NCBI RefSeq assembly: GCF_000720115.1
Contig: NZ_JOIR01000010.1
Span: 62,001 to 126,000 of the forward strand
DNA: 64,000 nucleotides
Direction of reading: 5' to 3'
Source: Streptomyces sp. NRRL F-2580
GTDB lineage: Bacteria; Actinomycetota; Actinomycetes; Streptomycetales; Streptomycetaceae
The notes under the pieces are model-generated. The model saw only the letters and a program-made list of their open reading frames with translations. It was not told where the DNA came from and made no database searches. The position numbers and the translations under genes are program-made. Positions 9,440 to 17,178 of this stretch are shown here, piece after piece (the first letter of the stretch is position 1; each line of letters starts with the position of its first letter).

Positions 9440-9770
9440 GGCGTTCGACCTCGGCGCGCCGGGTGTCCTCGCGGGCGAGGGCCGCGAGCAGGCAGGCCTG
9501 CAGGCGGCTGATCCCGCCGAGCTTGGCCCTTATGTTGACCACGTGGAACTTGACCGTGCTGACGGACAGTTGCAGCTCGACGGCGAGTTCCCGGTTGGAG
9601 GCGCCGGTGGCCAGGCACAGGAAGACGGCCGACTCCTGCTCGGTCAGCTGTGCTTCGGCGCAGTGCGGGTCGGCGGGCAGGGTCCCGCCCGTCGTCTGCG
9701 GCCCGGCCGGTTCGCCGTACGACTCGTACGAGGGGAACCACGAGGGGACGCTGAAGCTGACGACGCGCAC
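9405..9770 (-). CDS. Small LuxR-type HTH regulator
   Basis: About 121 residues if started at GTG 9770, which has a GGGGGGAG sequence 8 nt upstream; GTG 9779 and ATG 9851 are alternatives, the last overlapping the upstream gene. A C-terminal LuxR/NarL helix-turn-helix is clear: L-T-E-Q-E-S-A-V-F-L-C-L-A-T-G-A-S-N-R-E-L-A then S-V-S-T-V-K-F-H-V. There is no receiver or ligand-binding domain, so it is a free-standing DNA-binding protein of unknown signal. It runs into the convergent amidohydrolase-like gene by 35 bp and lies 46 bp downstream of the DUF3152 gene on the same strand. Confidence 0.75.
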   Translation of the reverse strand: MRVVSFSVPSWFPSYESYGEPAGPQTTGGTLPADPHCAEAQLTEQESAVFLCLATGASNRELAVELQLSVSTVKFHVVNIRAKLGGISRLQACLLAALAREDTRRAEVERLSGDGGAVARR

Positions 9771-9816
9771 GAATTCCACTCCCCCCGAACCGCCCTCCTG
9801 CGGGCGACTCTCCCCC

Positions 9817-10713
9817 TTATGGGACGCGTGGACCGGACAGGTAGGTTCCATTCGGGTCGAACGGCCACGCGTTGGCCTTGCAGCCGAGCAGGCCCTTGAT
9901 CTGCTGCATCATCGCAGGTGCGGGCTTGCCGGGGGCCGGGCAGGTCTCGTGTTCGCGGCCGATCTCGTGCCCGACCTCGTGGTTGACGATCAGCGCCCGG
10001 TACTCCTCCACCGGGCCGTTGAACTGCGGTGAACCCTCCTGCCAGCGCTTGAGGTTCACCACGACGGTGTGTCCGGCCCGGCAGTTGGTCTCGCCGATGA
10101 GCTCGGGCGTGACCACGTCGCACAGCAGGTCGGTGGTGGTGGGCGTCGCGATCTTTACGGTGAAGTCCACCGGCTGGCCCGCTCCGACGAGCTGGAAGCC
10201 GTACGCCGGGTCCCGGGTCCAGCCGCGCGGATCCGAGAGGATCGCCTCGACCGAGCGGGCGGCCGACTCCGGGTCGACCCCGCTGCCCTCCTCGACCTCG
10301 ATCCGCCAGCGCAGCGCGGGACCCTTGCCCTTCGCCGCGCCGGCGGTGCTGGAGGCGGTGAAGGCGCCCGGCCGGGCGGGCGTGGCGGCGCCCGACGGCG
10401 TGGCCGACGGCTTCTGGGAGGGTGCGGCGGAGGACGGGGACGGTGCGGGGGACGGCTTGCCGCCGTTGGGGACCGCGTTCCCGGCTTCGTCGGCGGACTC
10501 CCCGTCCGTCGGCTCCGGCTGGACCGCGGTCCGGCCCCCGGCGGCCGTGGTGGCCTCGTCCTGGGGGATCAGCGCGTACGCGGTCGCCGAGACCGCGACG
10601 AGCGCGGCCGAGCCGAGGAGTATGGTGCGCCGCAGCCGCTTGCGCCGCTCGGCCCGGCGCCTGGCGCGCGGGCCGTTGCGGCGGGAACGACCAGTGGAAT
10701 GGCCTGCCGGCAT
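9817..10713 (-). CDS. DUF3152-type membrane-anchored putative zinc metalloprotease
   Basis: 298 residues from ATG 10713, which has GAGGG upstream and is followed by a basic segment and one transmembrane helix (about 26-47). A Pro/Ser/Ala-rich linker leads to a C-terminal domain of about 170 residues. This carries His245-Glu-x2-His249-x2-Gly-x2-His255 ([11 protein letters not shown]), the extended zinc site of metzincins. Four cysteines (L-L-C-D, T-N-C-R, E-T-C-P, L-G-C-K) could form two disulfides outside the membrane. Family DUF3152 is recognised from overall sequence; the proteolytic role is inferred from the motif only. It is divergent from menG. Confidence 0.75.
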   Translation of the reverse strand: MPAGHSTGRSRRNGPRARRRAERRKRLRRTILLGSAALVAVSATAYALIPQDEATTAAGGRTAVQPEPTDGESADEAGNAVPNGGKPSPAPSPSSAAPSQKPSATPSGAATPARPGAFTASSTAGAAKGKGPALRWRIEVEEGSGVDPESAARSVEAILSDPRGWTRDPAYGFQLVGAGQPVDFTVKIATPTTTDLLCDVVTPELIGETNCRAGHTVVVNLKRWQEGSPQFNGPVEEYRALIVNHEVGHEIGREHETCPAPGKPAPAMMQQIKGLLGCKANAWPFDPNGTYLSGPRVP

Positions 10714-10978
10714 CGTGGAGCCCTCTGTTCGCGGCGGCCACTGCCGGACCGGCCGCGACTGGGCTCTGATCCGGTGGGTGACCCTCACCGGGCCGCACCC
10801 TGGGCAGTCAACGCGTCCGCGGGGGCGCGGCGCAACTGTCCTTCGGACCAGTTCTGCGGTGGGGAACGGGCCCGCCACTGCGGGGCACGGGCGGAGCCCC
10901 GGCCGTCGGGAGCGGCGCGGCCTGAGAGGATGGGGCCGTACCCGCCGATCCGCATCGCACACCGAGGGGCGAACGCCA

Positions 10979-11671
10979 GTGACAAGGGCCTCCCTGGACA
11001 AGCAGCCGCACGAAGTCGCCTCCATGTTCGACAGGGTCGCGGCGAACTATGACCTGACCAACGACGTCCTCTCCCTCGGCCAGGACCGGGTGTGGCGCAA
11101 GGAGGTCGCCAAGGCGGTCGACGCGCGCCCCGGGCAGAAGGTCCTCGACCTGGCCGCCGGGACGGCGACCTCCTCGCTGCCGTTCGCCGCGACCGGCGCG
11201 TACGTCGTCCCCTGCGACTTCTCCCTGGGCATGCTCCAGGAGGGCAAGAAGAAGCACCCCTGGCTGCCGCTGACCGCCGGCGACGCGACGAAGCTGCCGT
11301 TCAAGGACGACGTCTTCGACACCGTGACGATCTCCTTCGGCCTGCGCAACGTCCAGGACACCGACGCCGCCCTGCGCGAGCTGTACCGGGTGACCAAGCC
11401 CGGCGGCCAGGTCGTCATCTGCGAGTTCTCGGAGCCCACCTGGGCGCCCTTCCGGACGCTCTACATGGAGTACCTGATGCGCGCGCTGCCGCCGGTGGCC
11501 CGCGCCGTGTCGTCCAACCCCGACGCGTACGTGTACCTCGCCGAGTCCATCCGCGAATGGCCCGACCAGCCGACGCTCGCCGGGCTGCTGCAGAAGGCCG
11601 GCTGGTCCAAGGTCGCCTGGCGCAACCTGACGGGCGGCATCGTGGCCCTGCACCGGGGCACCAAGGCCTGA
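10979..11671 (+). CDS. menG: Demethylmenaquinone methyltransferase
   Basis: 230 residues from GTG 10979 with GAGGGG 9-14 nt upstream. It is a UbiE/MenG family SAM-dependent methyltransferase: [15 protein letters not shown] near the N-terminus, [10 protein letters not shown] as SAM motif I, and S-F-G-L-R-N-V in the acceptor region. It performs the last step of menaquinone synthesis, C-methylation of demethylmenaquinone. The glutaminase gene starts 2 nt after its stop. Confidence 0.93.
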   Translation: MTRASLDKQPHEVASMFDRVAANYDLTNDVLSLGQDRVWRKEVAKAVDARPGQKVLDLAAGTATSSLPFAATGAYVVPCDFSLGMLQEGKKKHPWLPLTAGDATKLPFKDDVFDTVTISFGLRNVQDTDAALRELYRVTKPGGQVVICEFSEPTWAPFRTLYMEYLMRALPPVARAVSSNPDAYVYLAESIREWPDQPTLAGLLQKAGWSKVAWRNLTGGIVALHRGTKA

Positions 11672-11673
11672 GG

Positions 11674-12599
11674 GTGGACACCGCGCCTTTCGATTACGGC
11701 GGGCTGCTGGAGCGGATCGTGGCGGACATCGCCCCGCTGCTGGGCAGCGGCACCCCGGCCGAGTACATCCCGGCGCTCGCCTCCGTGGACCCGCGGCAGT
11801 TCGGGATGGCGGTCGCCGACCTCGACGGCAACGTCTTCGGGGTGGGCGACTGGCAGGTGCCCTTCTCCGCGCAGTCCATCACCAAGGTCTTCGCGCTCGC
11901 CCTCGCCCTGGCCGAGGGCGGCGACAGCCTGTGGGAGCGGGTCGGCCGGGAGCCCTCGGGCAACCCGTTCAACTCGCTCGTACAGCTGGAGTACGAAAAC
12001 GGCATTCCGCGCAATCCGTTCATCAATGCGGGCGCCCTCGTGGTCACCGACGTGCTCCAGACCCTGACGGGTGACGCGAGCAGCGAACTGCTGGAGTTCC
12101 TCCGGCAGGAGAGCCAGAACCCCGACATAGGCTTCGACGCCGAGGTCGCCGCCTCCGAGCAGTCGCACGGCGACCGCAACGCCGCCGTCGCCCACTTCAT
12201 GGCCTCGTACGGCAACATCGTCAACCCGGTGCCGGCGCTGCTGGAGCACTACTTCTGGCAGTGCTCCATCGAGATGAGCTGCGCCGACCTGGCCCGTGCC
12301 GGACGCTTCCTGGCCCGGCACGGGCTGCGGGCGGACGGCTCGCGGCTGCTGACGCGCAGCGAGGCGAAGCAGGTCAACGCGGTGATGCTGACCTGTGGGA
12401 CGTACGACGCGGCGGGCGAGTTCGCGTACCGCGTCGGCCTGCCGGGGAAGAGCGGGGTCGGCGGCGGGATCGTGGCGGTGGTCCCGGCCGGTGCGTCCTG
12501 GCCGTCTGGAGCCCCGGCCTCGACGCCCGCGGCAACTCGGTCGCGGGTGTGGCCGCCCTCGACCGCTTCACCACCCTGACGGGCCTCTCGGTCTTCTGA
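11674..12599 (+). pseudogene. glsA: Glutaminase with a frameshift near the C-terminus
   Basis: From GTG 11674 (2 nt after menG) the frame encodes a serine-dependent beta-lactamase-fold glutaminase: Ser68-x2-Lys71 (S-I-T-K), N-P-F-I-N-A-G-A, E-Y-E-N-G-I-P-R-N-P, and G-L-P-G-K-S-G-V-G-G-G. After V-A-V-V-P (about 12484) the frame drifts into Pro/Ser-rich residues and stops at 12579. The expected family tail, G-R-C-V-L-A-V-W-S-P-G-L-D then A-A-L-D-R-F-T, is intact in another frame and ends at 12599. One missing G in a C-C-C-G-G run would explain it. It could be a true frameshift or an assembly error; the affected tail is a conserved core strand of the fold. Confidence 0.8.
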
Positions 12600-12601
12600 A
12601 C

Positions 12602-12714
12602 GGGGCTCCGCCCCGAACCCCGCTCCTCAAACGCAGGAGGGGCTGGATTTGGCTGAGGCCGCACCATCCAGCCCCTCCGGCGTTTGAGGAGCGGGGTCTG
12701 GGGCGGAGCCCCAG
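12602..12714. repeat. Inverted pair of GGCGTTTGAGG-family intergenic repeats (copy 1)
   Basis: A minus-oriented copy (12602-12650) faces a plus-oriented copy (12666-12714) of a roughly 49-bp element. The consensus reads CCAGCCCCTCCGGCGTTTGA, then GGAGCGGGG, then GGGGCGGAGCCCC. Together they can fold into a very long hairpin between the convergent glutaminase and acetyltransferase genes. The same element recurs at 49160-49290, 62061-62200 and 63775-63824. Confidence 0.85.
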
Positions 12715-12755
12715 GGCCGGGCGGAGCCCGGTCACTCGCGGCGCAGCGGCCCCGG

Positions 12756-13283
12756 TCAGCCCCGGCCGAGCGCCAGCTCGTAGCGCCGGGCCGGGTTGCC
12801 CGCCGGAGTGGTGAACTCCTCGGTCAGCTCCATCCCGAGCCGTTCCGCCACGGCCACGGACCGCGCGTTACGGGCGTCGATCATCGCCACCACGTGCGGA
12901 ACACCGGCCGCCCGGACCCGTTCCAGCGTGGCCAGCGCAGCGGCATACGCGTAGCCCCGCCCCCACGCGGAGCGCCCCAGCCGCCAGCCGATCTCGATCT
13001 CGCCGACCGGCCCCCACGACTTCTCCGCGGGCCACGGCTGCGCGCCGGTGAAGCCGATCACCGCGCCCTCCCCGTCCAGCAGGGTCCACAGGCAGTAGCC
13101 CAGCTGGGCGTCGTGCATGCGCTGGCGCGCGGACAGCTCCTCGTACGCGGACAGTTCCGCGGGACCACCGAGGAACTCCATGACGTCGCGGTCGGCGAAG
13201 ACCGCGTGCCAGGCGTGCGCGTCCTCGTCCGTGGGCACGCGGAGCTGTACGGCGGGAAGCGGCCGGGTCGGGGAGGTGGTCAT
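12756..13283 (-). CDS. GNAT family N-acetyltransferase (RimJ/RimL-like)
   Basis: 175 residues from ATG 13283, the best start because the GNAT fold begins with L-R-V-P-T-D-E-D 15 residues later. Features are the I-G-F-T-G-A-Q-P strand, E-I-E-I-G-W-R-L and the acetyl-CoA loop S-A-W-G-R-G-Y-A, and the C-terminal N-A-R-S-V-A-V-A-E-R-L-G-M. It resembles enzymes that acetylate ribosomal protein N-termini or small amines; the substrate cannot be told. It is divergent from the geranylgeranyl reductase gene, with 97 bp between them. Confidence 0.85.
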   Translation of the reverse strand: MTTSPTRPLPAVQLRVPTDEDAHAWHAVFADRDVMEFLGGPAELSAYEELSARQRMHDAQLGYCLWTLLDGEGAVIGFTGAQPWPAEKSWGPVGEIEIGWRLGRSAWGRGYAYAAALATLERVRAAGVPHVVAMIDARNARSVAVAERLGMELTEEFTTPAGNPARRYELALGRG

Positions 13284-13380
13284 CGGAGGCACCCTTCGGA
13301 TCGCGATCTCTCTCGCTGCATAGACTGCACATGTCCGGTGCCGTTGGGCACCCTTTATCGAGCCTTCGGGAGACCCCGCA

Positions 13381-14664
13381 GTGACCGAGCTCCTCTCCGA
13401 ACACTCCGCGGACGTGATCGTCGTCGGGGCCGGGCCCGCCGGCTCGACCACCGCCTACTACCTCGCCAAGGCCGGATTGGACGTCCTGCTGCTGGAGAAG
13501 ACGGCGTTCCCGCGCGAGAAGGTCTGTGGTGACGGCCTCACCCCGCGCGCCACCAAGCAGCTGGTGGCGATGGGCATCGACATCTCCGAAGAGGCCGGCT
13601 GGCTGCGGAACAAGGGTCTGCGCATCATCGGCGGCGGCCAGCGGCTGCAGCTGGACTGGCCGGAACTCGCCTCCTATCCGGACTACGGACTCGTCCGCAA
13701 GCGCGACGACTTCGACGAGACCCTGGCCCGCCAGGCGCAGAAGGCCGGCGCCCGGCTGTACGAGCGCTGCAACGTCGGCGAGCCCGTACGCGACCCGCGC
13801 ACCGGCCACATCACCGGCGTGCAGGCGAAGCTGGGCGACGAGAAGACCCCGGTCACCTTCCGCGCCCCGCTCGTCGTCGCGGCCGACGGCAACTCCTCCC
13901 GGCTGTCCCTCGCGATGGGCCTGCACCGGCGCGAGGACCGCCCGATGGGCGTCGCCGTCCGCACGTACTTCACCTCGCCCCGGCACGACGACGACTACCT
14001 GGAGTCCTGGCTGGAGCTGTGGGACCGGCGCGGCGCGCAGGACCGGCTGCTGCCCGGCTACGGCTGGATCTTCGGCATGGGCGACGGCACCTCCAACGTC
14101 GGCCTCGGCATCCTCAACTCCTCCTCCGCCTTCAAGGAGCTGGACTGGCGCGAGGTCCTCAAGGCCTGGTGCGCGTCCATGCCCGAGGACTGGGGCTACA
14201 CCCCCGAGAACATGACGCAGCCGATCCGCGGGGCTGCCCTGCCGATGGCCTTCAACCGGCAGCCGCACTACACCAAGGGCCTGCTGCTGGTCGGGGACGC
14301 GGGCGGGCTCGTCAACCCGTTCAACGGCGAGGGCATCGCGTACGCCATGGAGTCCGGCCAGATCGCGGCGGACGTCATCGTGCAGGCGCACGCCCGGGCC
14401 ACGCCGGCCCAGCGCGAGCTGGCGCTGCACAACTACCCGAAGGTGCTCAAGGAGACCTACGGCGGCTACTACACGCTGGGCCGCGCCTTCGTGAAGCTGA
14501 TCGGCAACCCGAAGGTGATGAAGATCGCCGCGCAGCGCGGCCTGACCCACCCGGTCCTGATGCGCTTCACGCTGAAGATGCTGGCCAACCTGACCGATCC
14601 CACGGGCGGCGACGCGATGGACCGCATCATCAACGGCCTCTCGAAGGTGGCCCCGAAGGCCTGA
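13381..14664 (+). CDS. Geranylgeranyl-reductase family FAD oxidoreductase, probable menaquinone tail reductase
   Basis: 427 residues from GTG 13381. FAD-binding motifs are G-A-G-P-A-G (16-21) with D-V-L-L-L-E-K, K-V-C-G-D-G-L near residue 50, and G-D-A-G-G-L-V-N-P-F-N-G-E-G-I near residue 305; the third is typical of the geranylgeranyl reductase/ChlP branch. Such enzymes reduce isoprenoid double bonds. Streptomycetes have partly saturated menaquinones, and this gene sits between menG and the nuo operon, so tail saturation (as by mycobacterial MenJ) is the likely role. That is inference from family and context; other isoprenoid lipids are possible. Confidence 0.85.
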   Translation: MTELLSEHSADVIVVGAGPAGSTTAYYLAKAGLDVLLLEKTAFPREKVCGDGLTPRATKQLVAMGIDISEEAGWLRNKGLRIIGGGQRLQLDWPELASYPDYGLVRKRDDFDETLARQAQKAGARLYERCNVGEPVRDPRTGHITGVQAKLGDEKTPVTFRAPLVVAADGNSSRLSLAMGLHRREDRPMGVAVRTYFTSPRHDDDYLESWLELWDRRGAQDRLLPGYGWIFGMGDGTSNVGLGILNSSSAFKELDWREVLKAWCASMPEDWGYTPENMTQPIRGAALPMAFNRQPHYTKGLLLVGDAGGLVNPFNGEGIAYAMESGQIAADVIVQAHARATPAQRELALHNYPKVLKETYGGYYTLGRAFVKLIGNPKVMKIAAQRGLTHPVLMRFTLKMLANLTDPTGGDAMDRIINGLSKVAPKA

Positions 14665-14679
14665 ACCGGGCGGTGGACG

Positions 14680-14701
14680 GCGGCGCCCGTGCGGGCGCCG
14701 C
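14680..14701. terminator. Hairpin between convergent genes
   Basis: GCGGCGCCCG (14680-14689) pairs with CGGGCGCCGC (14692-14701) just after the reductase stop (14664) and just before the stop of the convergent small membrane protein (14706). Confidence 0.6.
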
Positions 14702-14705
14702 TCGT

Positions 14706-14999
14706 TCAGTCCTCCGTGGTCGTGGCTTCGGCGACGGCCGCGTCGGGGTCGGTGTCCGGGCGGCCGTGCACCGTACGGACGCACCTCGCCAGCAGCACCA
14801 GCCCGCACACCAGCAGCGCGGCCGAGGCGGTCCAGCCGAGCCCCAGCGTGAGCGGGTGCCCCGGCTTCTGCCAGGGGCGGGCGGTCGTCAGCAGCCAGCC
14901 CCCCACGGCGAGCAGGCCGAGCCCGAGCGCGGCCGGGACGGCGGTGGGGTCTGCGGTGGGGTCGCCGGTGCCGTGGGACTCGTACGGCTTCGGGTTCAC
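14706..14999 (-). CDS. Small two-helix membrane protein
   Basis: 97 residues from ATG 14999. Two hydrophobic segments (about 23-42 and 53-73) are separated by a short loop with W-Q-K-P-G-H-P, and an acidic Asp/Ala/Thr-rich tail ends the protein. No family was recognised. It lies 50 bp downstream of the ABC permease on the same strand, so may be read with the export operon, or may be independent. Confidence 0.6.
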   Translation of the reverse strand: MNPKPYESHGTGDPTADPTAVPAALGLGLLAVGGWLLTTARPWQKPGHPLTLGLGWTASAALLVCGLVLLARCVRTVHGRPDTDPDAAVAEATTTED

Positions 15000-15049
15000 G
15001 GGACCACCACCTCCGGGGGCGGGCCGCTCTGACGGTCAGGGCGCCGCCG

Positions 15050-16270
15050 CTATCTTCGCAGGGCCTCGGCCGGTTCGACACGGGCCGCCCGCCAGGCGGG
15101 ATAGAGGCCGGCCAGCAGCCCGGTGACCAGGCCGACGAGCGGGGCCGCGGCGACGGTGACCGGATGGATCACCGGGGTCCAGTCCCGGGCGAGCGAGACG
15201 GCGACGACGGTCAGTTCGCCCAGCGAGGTGCCGACCAGCCCGCCAAGGGCCCCGAGGGCCGCGGACTCGGTGAGGAACTGCGCCGAGACGTGCCGGCCGC
15301 GGGCGCCCAGCGCCCGCCGCAGCCCGATCTCGCCGGTCCGCTCCAGCACGGCGACGAGCGTGGTGTTGGCGATCCCGACGGCCCCGATGACCAGGCAGAT
15401 CCCGGCGAGCAGCAGGAAGAGCGCGCTCAGGTCGGAGGTGACGCCCGAGCACAGGGTGCGCGGATCCGGCGGCGGGACGGCCTTGAGGTACTCGGGGTGG
15501 TCGGGCCGCAGCGCGAGCGGGGCCAGGTCGGCGACCTGCCGGGCGGCCCCGAGCTCGGTGGAGATCAGCATGCTCGCGGAACCGGGCGACGGCGGGCCCC
15601 ACAGCTGCTCCGCGGTACTGCGCGGGACGAGGACCGACATCAGGTGCTCGGGCCGGCGTTCCAGGTCGGCGACGATGCCGCCGACGGTGAAGGGCTCGTG
15701 GCCGATGTAGAGGGCGGGCCGGGTGGCCAGGGTGGTGATCCCGAGACGGGCGGCGAGACCGCTGCCGATGACGACGACGCGCTCGTGGCCGCGCTCCGCG
15801 AAGTCGTCGTAGAGCCGCCCCTGCTGGAGGGTCGGGACGAGGGCGGCGACGGCCCCGGGGGACGCCGCGACGACGGCCGCGCCGGTGGTGGCCTCGCCGG
15901 CGCCGGACGGCAGCGGGCCGACGGAGGTCCGCGAGTCCAGCCGTACCGTCCACATCTCCCCCGCGTGCTCGACGCCGGCGACCGCGCGCAGCCGCCGTTC
16001 GGCATCGGCGGGGAGGCCGGGCCCGGCGAACTCGTCCTGCTGCCCGGCGACGTCCTCGATGCTCACCTCGGTGGCGGTCAGGACGTTGAACCGGCCGTCG
16101 ATCTGCGAGGAGATGGTGGCGGTGAGGCCGAGTACAGCCACGAAGCTGCCGACGCCGAGGACCGTGCCGAGGGCGGTGAGCGCGGCCCGGCCGGGGCGGC
16201 GCAGCATGCCGGCGACCGCCTCGGACAGGGCGTCGCGCAGGGACAGCCGGGTCGGTGCGACGGTGCTCAC
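15050..16270 (-). CDS. MacB/FtsX-like ABC transporter permease
   Basis: 406 residues from GTG 16270, which overlaps the ATPase stop (16267-16269) by 4 nt. Topology is MacB-like: one N-terminal helix (L-G-T-V-L-G-V-G-S-F-V-A-V-L-G-L), a periplasmic domain of about 220 residues, then three C-terminal helices with an FtsX-like E-R-T-G-E-I-G-L-R-R-A-L-G-A coupling helix and a closing P-A-E-A-L-R-R. Such permeases form mechanotransmission-type ABC systems for lipoproteins, peptides or antimicrobials. It belongs with the ATPase, adaptor and lipoprotein upstream. Confidence 0.88.
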   Translation of the reverse strand: MSTVAPTRLSLRDALSEAVAGMLRRPGRAALTALGTVLGVGSFVAVLGLTATISSQIDGRFNVLTATEVSIEDVAGQQDEFAGPGLPADAERRLRAVAGVEHAGEMWTVRLDSRTSVGPLPSGAGEATTGAAVVAASPGAVAALVPTLQQGRLYDDFAERGHERVVVIGSGLAARLGITTLATRPALYIGHEPFTVGGIVADLERRPEHLMSVLVPRSTAEQLWGPPSPGSASMLISTELGAARQVADLAPLALRPDHPEYLKAVPPPDPRTLCSGVTSDLSALFLLLAGICLVIGAVGIANTTLVAVLERTGEIGLRRALGARGRHVSAQFLTESAALGALGGLVGTSLGELTVVAVSLARDWTPVIHPVTVAAAPLVGLVTGLLAGLYPAWRAARVEPAEALRR

Positions 16271-17178
16271 AGGTGCAGCCGCCCGTCGCGGATGGTGACG
16301 GTCCGGCGGCCGCGCCGGGCCACTTCGAGGTCGTGCGTGATGACGAGGACGGTCATCCCGGAGCGGTGGAGGTCGTCCAGCAGCCCGAGGACGGAGGCGG
16401 CGTTGGCCGAGTCGAGGTTGCCGGTCGGCTCGTCGCACAGCAGCAGCGAGGGCCGTCCGACGAGGGCGCGGGCGATGGCCACGCGCTGGCGTTCGCCGCC
16501 CGACAGCCGCCCGGGCACGGCGCCGGCCCGGTGCCCGAGACCGACTTGGTCCAGGGCCTCGCGGGCCCGTACGAGGCGCTGGGCGCGCGGAATTCCGGTG
16601 TAGAGCATGGCGAGGGTGACGTTCTCCAGGGCGGACCGGTGGGGCAGCAGGTGGAAGGACTGGAAGACGAAGCCGATGCGGCGGCCGCGCAGGGCGGTGC
16701 GCTCCCGGTCGGGAAGGGCCGCGGTGTCGATCCCGTCGAGGAGGTACCGGCCGCTGGTGGGGGAGTCGAGCAGTCCGGCGACGTTGAGGAAGGTGGACTT
16801 CCCGGAGCCGGAGGGGCCCACGACGGTGATGAACTCGCCGCGCCGCACGACCAGGTCGCAGGGGTGGAGGGCCTCGACGGGCGGCGGCCCGGGGTAGGTG
16901 AGGCCGACCCCGCGGAACTCGATCACGGGGGCGGCCCCGCGCGCCCCGGCTTCCGACGCTTCGGCCGCGCCCGCCTCGGTTTCGGACGCTTCGGCTTCGC
17001 CCGCCTCGGTTTCGGACGCTTCGGCTTCGCGCGCCCCGGCTTCCGACGCCTCGGCTTCGCGCGCCCCGGCTTCCGACGCCTCGGCTTCGCGCGCCCCGGC
17101 TTCGGACGCCTCGGTGTCGGCCTCGGGCGGCCCGGCATCGGGGGAGCCGGCCCGGGAGCGCCGCGGCAGGAGCCTCAC
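16267..17178 (-). CDS. MacB/LolD-like ABC ATPase with N-terminal acidic tandem repeat
   Basis: 303 residues from GTG 17178, which overlaps the adaptor stop by 4 nt. Residues from about 86 on are a standard ATPase: Walker A G-P-S-G-S-G-K-S (about 120), Q-loop F-Q-S-F-H-L-L-P, signature L-S-G-G-E-R-Q-R, Walker B L-L-L-C-D-E-P-T-G, switch histidine V-I-T-H-D. Before it lie about 75 extra residues made of near-perfect decapeptide repeats (A-E-A-S-E-A-G-A-R-E). Other LolD/MacB ATPases lack such a segment. A later start (none with a good ribosome site was seen) would remove it, but the 4-nt overlap favours the long form. Confidence 0.85.
   Translation of the reverse strand: MRLLPRRSRAGSPDAGPPEADTEASEAGAREAEASEAGAREAEASEAGAREAEASETEAGEAEASETEAGAAEASEAGARGAAPVIEFRGVGLTYPGPPPVEALHPCDLVVRRGEFITVVGPSGSGKSTFLNVAGLLDSPTSGRYLLDGIDTAALPDRERTALRGRRIGFVFQSFHLLPHRSALENVTLAMLYTGIPRAQRLVRAREALDQVGLGHRAGAVPGRLSGGERQRVAIARALVGRPSLLLCDEPTGNLDSANAASVLGLLDDLHRSGMTVLVITHDLEVARRGRRTVTIRDGRLHL
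16940..17120 (-). repeat. 30-bp tandem repeat in the ABC ATPase 5' region
   Basis: About six copies of a 30-bp unit (containing GACGCCTCGGCTTCGCGCGC on the plus strand) with a few substitutions. The period is a multiple of three, so the frame is kept and a charged Ala/Glu/Ser decapeptide is repeated. Confidence 0.85.

Noticed and set aside
9851..9851. ATG 9851 as start of the LuxR protein
   Set aside because: It would overlap the upstream gene by 35 bp and add 27 residues with no fold; a GTG with a strong ribosome site lies inside.
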